DNA of 11,223 nt from Allomuricauda sp. Lineage in GTDB: Bacteria > Bacteroidota > Bacteroidia > Flavobacteriales > Flavobacteriaceae. A model generated the notes under the pieces. It had not been told where the DNA came from. It saw only the letters and a list, made by a program, of their open reading frames with translations, and searched no databases. The first letter of the stretch is position 1, and every line of letters starts with the position of its first letter. This document shows, piece after piece, positions 7,000-11,223 of the stretch. The position numbers were made by a program, and so were the translations under genes. Location of the stretch: positions 1 through 11,223 of the forward strand of contig JANQOD010000267.1 of the NCBI GenBank assembly GCA_028289745.1. The letters are read 5' to 3'.

Positions 7000-9900
7000 C
7001 TATTTTTTAAATGATACGATAATTTTCTCAATTGTTCCCGTTCTATCAAAAACTTCGGTGCTTGTTGCAACATCGAGTTTAAGACTGTCGAATTCAAGCG
7101 TCGAATTTTCATGGAAATCCACTTTTATACCCTCCTTTTCTCCCAATTTATAAACAATCGGCACTTGACAATAGGTAAAACAAAGAGAATCTTTTTCCAA
7201 TTCAATTTTTTGCACTTCTTTTTTTAAGTTGGTGTATTTGAAAGTTTTAGAATGCTGCAAATATTCTTCTTTTCGTAACAAGTGCGGACTAAAAATCAAT
7301 CTACCACCCTTTACAAAAATGCCCAATTCACCAAACCGGTTCAGAATATCTTCTTTCACTTGGCCTGTCATACCGGGTTGTTGGGCGCCCTTGCCCTCTG
7401 GGGTATGGGAATAGGGGTCTGTTGGAAAAGCACCGTACAATTCAGGCGATTTATGCACCCCTATGCCTTCGTTGATTTCATAATAATGTTCTAACAATCG
7501 ACCGATGGTCTCTTCATTTTCTTGTTCATCGATCGCTCTCAAACAGGTTTCTTGAACGGCAAGGAGCAATTTAGAAACCATGTGCCAATAGATCGAGCCC
7601 AGCCCTTCATAGCCGAAGAACGTTCCCGATCGCCCTGTAAAGGCCTTGTGGTTGAAAACTTGCTCAAAAGCTTGCAATAGCAATGGGGCATCCTTCTTTA
7701 CGAGGGCCCTATATTTTTCGGGCAGTCGTTCCAAAGCCTCTTCTAAACTATTGGCATTGTTGAAGCTTCCATTAAAATGATAGCCCCCATCAATATCTTT
7801 CTCTACAATTTCCATGTTTCCGTCTTCTAAAAGCCGTTTTGCCAAATCTGATGCCACAATATTGGCTAATGGTATATTGTTTTTCTCGGAAAAACGGGGA
7901 AGTGCTTTATTGGGGTATAATATATAGCTATACTGATCATGTCTAAAAAGTTTGCTCTTCTTGAGTGCATCCAACACTTCAAGAGAAGCTTTGCCCGACA
8001 GATACTTGGCACTCAGTACCGCCACCTGACCTTCCAACATCTCTGATAGATATGAAACGGACACTTCGGTATCATTCTCGACCGTCATTAAATTATAGGC
8101 GTGATATAGATTGTCTGGGCGTTTGTTGGCATCGATACTATGCTCTACATATCGTAAGGTGGCCCGAACAAATTGAAGCACATCTGTCTTTGCAATGGTT
8201 GTCTTCTTCGCACTGAAACCATTTTTATAAATCGTATTTCTGTACTGGCTACTGGTATTTCCCAGTCCATCCATCACGGTTTTTCTATCCGTGTCAGCAA
8301 CCTTACCAGAAAGAATGGGCAGGTTTTTGGCAAGTATCCCGGTTACACCATTGAAAAATTGGGTGAGTTCTTCTGAAATATAATACCCATCATTCGGTAT
8401 GGTTTCGACCAGCTCTTCAAAGAATTTTAAAAACCTTCTCAAATAGTATAAGGTTACCATAGAGACACCATTGCCCACCAAGGCATTGTTGGCATCATTC
8501 CATTCAGGTCTTTGGGTGTTCATCCAGATACCGCCTTCGGGAATCAAATTGGATACTTTTGCCAAAACCGTGGCCAACAATTTTTCAAGCAGGTTTACAT
8601 GGTGTATCGATTGGTCGGTGTCTTTCAACAAGGCTGCATCGGCACCTATTTGACCTCTTTCCCCATTGATCTTGTCATCGAGTTCAGTATCAAAAAGTAT
8701 AGTGTCCTTTGGGTTTTTAAGAATATCGCTGTAATTTTTTATTCTATAGGGAACGTTGGCGTACACAAAAATGTTCTCATTGAAATAGGTCGCCAGTTTA
8801 CCGGGATAATGCTCTTCAATAAATTCTAAGAATTTTAGGAGATAAATGATTTGATGATCCCCCCAATAACCGATATATGACCAAGGGTCATCGGGTTCTA
8901 TGGTTTCCCAGTCAAAACCATCTTTGGTGACCCGATAGGGGTTATAGCCATCAAAAGTGGTCGCGTTCACGAATTTGAAGATCATGCTCTCGATGAAGTC
9001 TGGATAGGAACGTGCCAAGGCCTCCCAATTTTGAAAAATGTCGCGCCAGTTGCCCTCATAATCTAAAACCTTTTTGCCGTCATCTGTTTCGGTATTGATC
9101 GAGAACTTGTTCCATGGGCGGCTTGGATCGCCATGTCTTCTGCTAAATTTCAGGGGCATGTACTCAAAAGCGAGTCTTCTGAAATCGGCATCTTCTTCGT
9201 CTTCGGCACATTGTTTCAAAAAACTATGCGAAAACCTTTCGGGAAGTTCTTCCAAAACCCCCTTCTTGCGTTGGTAAACTTTCTTATTCGCCTTTTTGAT
9301 ATAGTTACGAAAATCTGTTCTTTCAATTTCATAACCGTTGTCAAAAATACCTCCACGCATGATGTTGAAGAGCACGTTTGAAAAATGCCGTGTATCCCTC
9401 ATCTTATCCGCTGTCAGTTGTACGGCATCTGCAGCGGTATTCAACACCAATAGTTCTTCAGAGCCTTTTTTAATATCTTCTTCGACAAGGCTGAAAAGAT
9501 TTTTTTCGGTTTTAATCAAATGGGAAATTTCAGCCATATCGACTTTTGACTGATTTACCTCGGCAATCAACATCCAGTGCTTTTCAGTATTTGGTCTTAA
9601 ACTGACATCAGCATTTATGAAATAAGCTCCTTTTTCGGCTTTGATGTCAACTTCTTGCCCAATTGCCTGTCCATCCCTAAAGGCTTCCAGCTGTATGGAA
9701 GAAAGCAAGTATTTCGCCTTTTCCATCCCTGTCGACCAAACAGTGGTCGCCTTCAACGCTTCACTGGGCTCTGCCCTATCGACTATAATCGCACTGAGGG
9801 CATATATGCCCAAACCTATATCGGTTTCAAGCTCGTTTTTCTTATAGGCATCGACAAGATTGCTGCTTGCATTTTGCAATGCAGAAGCCACACCATAGGG

Positions 9901-10455
9901 CATGATATTCTGAATTCCGTCCAAAACCGTTATTTCAACCTCGGCTTTACCGTTATTGACAAGGGTCGATTTCTTTACAAAACCAAATCTGCTACCAGCG
10001 TTCCAGCGGTAACGAAAAGTCAGGCCCAAATCTTCGTTTATTTCTTCAAAGACGATTTTATTTCCATAACTGTTCTTATAAAGATTTCTATGGATTTCAT
10101 AGATGCCCGGGTACTTATCTGAAAAAGGTTCCCATAAGAAAACCTTTCCCTTGGCCTGCACCTTAAGTATGGTCTTGCTGCCCGTTATATCGGCCGATTC
10201 TGTAATTTTATCGTCTGTATAGTAAGGAAACAAAGCCGACTCAGCGTTTTGTCTTCCAGCCGATAATCCGCCATTGCTAGAGATGAACATCCAATGATTT
10301 GAATGGCTCACAATGCTCATAAAGAAAGGGCGCATGGTATCATAGTTTGAAATCTTATAATAGTCTTCTTCTTCAAACTGAACCTGTTGGCCCTTGATTT
10401 CTTTTCGAGTCGTATTGATTTTTGAGTTGCCTATATAAATTTTCTTTACAGACAT
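7000..10455 (-). CDS. GH149-type beta-1,3-oligoglucan phosphorylase
   Basis: 1151 residues from the chosen ATG. The frame is open further to a TTG at 10521, but those 22 extra codons overlap a hairpin, and MSVKKIYIGNSKI is a natural start. The protein has the GH94-like phosphorylase plan: an N-terminal beta-sandwich (to about 310), a helical linker, an alpha/alpha barrel and a short C-terminal beta-sheet. Marks (this numbering) are GNWRDIFQNWEAL (468-480), EWNDAN (651-656) with D654 the likely general acid by analogy with the GH94 WND motif, and GRSGTFFGYEGLGS (941-954), probably forming the phosphate pocket. Its size exceeds GH94 and suits GH149, whose studied members reversibly phosphorolyse beta-1,3-glucan oligosaccharides to glucose-1-phosphate. 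No signal peptide, hence cytoplasmic. It is the first gene of the operon. The family call rests on motif memory and context; GH161, with the same activity, is the nearest alternative. Confidence 0.83.
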   Translation of the reverse strand: MSVKKIYIGNSKINTTRKEIKGQQVQFEEEDYYKISNYDTMRPFFMSIVSHSNHWMFISSNGGLSAGRQNAESALFPYYTDDKITESADITGSKTILKVQAKGKVFLWEPFSDKYPGIYEIHRNLYKNSYGNKIVFEEINEDLGLTFRYRWNAGSRFGFVKKSTLVNNGKAEVEITVLDGIQNIMPYGVASALQNASSNLVDAYKKNELETDIGLGIYALSAIIVDRAEPSEALKATTVWSTGMEKAKYLLSSIQLEAFRDGQAIGQEVDIKAEKGAYFINADVSLRPNTEKHWMLIAEVNQSKVDMAEISHLIKTEKNLFSLVEEDIKKGSEELLVLNTAADAVQLTADKMRDTRHFSNVLFNIMRGGIFDNGYEIERTDFRNYIKKANKKVYQRKKGVLEELPERFSHSFLKQCAEDEEDADFRRLAFEYMPLKFSRRHGDPSRPWNKFSINTETDDGKKVLDYEGNWRDIFQNWEALARSYPDFIESMIFKFVNATTFDGYNPYRVTKDGFDWETIEPDDPWSYIGYWGDHQIIYLLKFLEFIEEHYPGKLATYFNENIFVYANVPYRIKNYSDILKNPKDTILFDTELDDKINGERGQIGADAALLKDTDQSIHHVNLLEKLLATVLAKVSNLIPEGGIWMNTQRPEWNDANNALVGNGVSMVTLYYLRRFLKFFEELVETIPNDGYYISEELTQFFNGVTGILAKNLPILSGKVADTDRKTVMDGLGNTSSQYRNTIYKNGFSAKKTTIAKTDVLQFVRATLRYVEHSIDANKRPDNLYHAYNLMTVENDTEVSVSYLSEMLEGQVAVLSAKYLSGKASLEVLDALKKSKLFRHDQYSYILYPNKALPRFSEKNNIPLANIVASDLAKRLLEDGNMEIVEKDIDGGYHFNGSFNNANSLEEALERLPEKYRALVKKDAPLLLQAFEQVFNHKAFTGRSGTFFGYEGLGSIYWHMVSKLLLAVQETCLRAIDEQENEETIGRLLEHYYEINEGIGVHKSPELYGAFPTDPYSHTPEGKGAQQPGMTGQVKEDILNRFGELGIFVKGGRLIFSPHLLRKEEYLQHSKTFKYTNLKKEVQKIELEKDSLCFTYCQVPIVYKLGEKEGIKVDFHENSTLEFDSLKLDVATSTEVFDRTGTIEKIIVSFKK

Positions 10456-10486
10456 TGATTGTTTTGGTTTGTGTATTTCAATGGTC

Positions 10487-10529
10487 AAAAAATAGGTTAG
10501 CAAAAATTGACTTAATGCCAACCTATTTT
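10487..10529 (-). terminator. hairpin with T-run between binding-protein gene and operon
   Basis: Arms AAAATAGGTT (10489-10498) and AACCTATTTT (10520-10529) are perfect reverse complements, extended by GCA/TGC after one mismatch. Read on the minus strand the hairpin begins 16 bp after the binding-protein stop and ends in six Ts and a G, the form of an intrinsic terminator. Only about 30 bp remain before the phosphorylase ATG at 10455. It is therefore either a full stop with a promoter inside or just after it, or a leaky attenuator. The TATTTTTTG at the hairpin end is near the Bacteroidota -7 consensus TAnnTTTG but has one T too many, so no promoter is called. Confidence 0.75.
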
Positions 10530-10545
10530 CTTGGGGTAATTTATG

Positions 10546-11223
10546 CTATTCTTGGATTATATCATCAATATAATAAATAGATCCATCACCAGCGGGTTGC
10601 CCAACATCGTCAAAATCAGGGAAAATAACAAACTTGTCATACCCATCTGCCAAGTTCAATGCTGTGGTTGAAAAGTCGAAGGTCAGTTCAACCCATGTGT
10701 TGGCAGTTGCCACTGTCTGATCTAGATTATAGGTGACGATGGGCCCTTGATTACCTTCTTTCTCCAATTGAAAACGAACATTTATACCTGCCTTTGGCGA
10801 CCAAATCTTTACCTTAAACGTAGTTCCTTGACCAGCATCCAAATCAGATGGAAATATCTGGAACATGCCTGAGAACCAGGCCGCACCGCTAACCTTATCG
10901 AACTCATATACCGTTGCCGAGGCGTTGATTCCCGATTGGTCAGGGTTGGCAATCGGTGCCCCGGTTACGCCATCACCTTCTTCGAAAACACCCGAAAGTG
11001 TCTCATTAGATTCAAAATCAATCGGAAGGCTGGTGGCCGCGGTCGGAGGCGATGTAGCATTTCTATAGAAATAGATGTTGTCGAGATAGATGTCGAAGGG
11101 GTCGGTGTTGGCGCTCCCGTCGCTGTTGAACTGGCCGTCGAACTTCATCTGCACCACCGAGTCCCAGGTCATGCCCGTGAAGTCGCCGATCGGTAGGTCG
11201 ACGCTGTTCCACGAGCCGGGGAC
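10546..11223 (-). CDS. carbohydrate-binding surface protein, 3' part (cut by window edge)
   Basis: The last 225 residues of a longer protein; the frame is open to the window end. Two similar beta-sandwich domains are visible. The tail of the first (SWNSVDLPIGDF ... DPFDIYLDNIYFYRN) is joined by a Ser/Thr/Pro/Ala linker (TSPPTAATSLP) to a complete second one (IDFESNETLSGVFEEG to the C-terminus). Both close on the same pattern: W, an amphipathic strand, a D-rich loop, then IYLDNI or IYYIDDI. Such repeats are typical of CBM-like modules in glycan-binding lipoproteins of polysaccharide-utilisation loci, where they hold polysaccharide at the surface. The exact CBM family is not recognised. With the downstream operon, a beta-glucan ligand is inferred. 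There is no T9SS-type C-terminal domain, so lipid anchoring from an unseen N-terminus is likely. The first 41 codons in the window have a very different third-base composition from the rest. Confidence 0.7.
   Translation of the reverse strand, partial: VPGSWNSVDLPIGDFTGMTWDSVVQMKFDGQFNSDGSANTDPFDIYLDNIYFYRNATSPPTAATSLPIDFESNETLSGVFEEGDGVTGAPIANPDQSGINASATVYEFDKVSGAAWFSGMFQIFPSDLDAGQGTTFKVKIWSPKAGINVRFQLEKEGNQGPIVTYNLDQTVATANTWVELTFDFSTTALNLADGYDKFVIFPDFDDVGQPAGDGSIYYIDDIIQE

Noticed and set aside
10456..10521. N-terminal extension of the phosphorylase to a TTG, giving a hydrophobic start (MALSQFLLTYFLTIEI) that could look like a signal.
   Set aside because: It overlaps the terminator hairpin, uses a rare start, and the downstream ATG begins a sequence fitting a cytoplasmic phosphorylase. 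It is not treated as a signal peptide.

Overview
The window looks like chromosome of a marine-type member of the Bacteroidota, most likely Flavobacteriaceae. It has moderate GC, no strong Shine-Dalgarno sites, two lipoproteins with Bacteroidota-style signal peptides, and a polysaccharide-utilisation arrangement of glycoside hydrolases with a sugar/cation symporter. The genus cannot be read from the sequence.

Left part (1-1500): a complete tRNA-Ser(UGA) with its own terminator. A tRNA-Ser-like fragment lies just upstream, with a perfect palindrome lodged in its D-loop. A 19-bp copy of the tRNA 3' end lies 166 bp downstream. A second strong hairpin terminator follows, then a small XRE-type repressor-like gene on the minus strand and a plus-strand beta-barrel protein gene. 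The barrel's signal peptide appears to be in another frame. This part reads as a tRNA-linked, partly eroded accessory stretch.

Middle and right part (1664-10455): five tightly packed minus-strand genes, transcribed right to left. They are a GH149-type beta-1,3-oligoglucan phosphorylase (no signal peptide), a GH17 lipoprotein, a GH30 lipoprotein (glucosylceramidase-like subfamily), a GPH/MelB-like MFS symporter, and a second GH17 without any signal peptide. Gaps are 2, 25, 2 and 39 bp, so this is almost certainly one operon. Upstream of it, and cut by the window edge, is the 3' part of a putative carbohydrate-binding surface protein. A hairpin followed by six Ts separates it from the operon.

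Proposed working: laminarin-type beta-1,3/1,6-glucan is bound and cut at the envelope. The GH17 lipoprotein would attack the beta-1,3 backbone and the GH30 lipoprotein would remove beta-1,6 branches. Oligosaccharides then cross the inner membrane through the MFS symporter. In the cytoplasm the phosphorylase releases glucose-1-phosphate, helped by the cytoplasmic GH17. The enzyme families are recognised from motifs; the substrate and the division of labour are inferred. No SusC/SusD pair is in the window. It may lie beyond the right edge, next to the binding protein.
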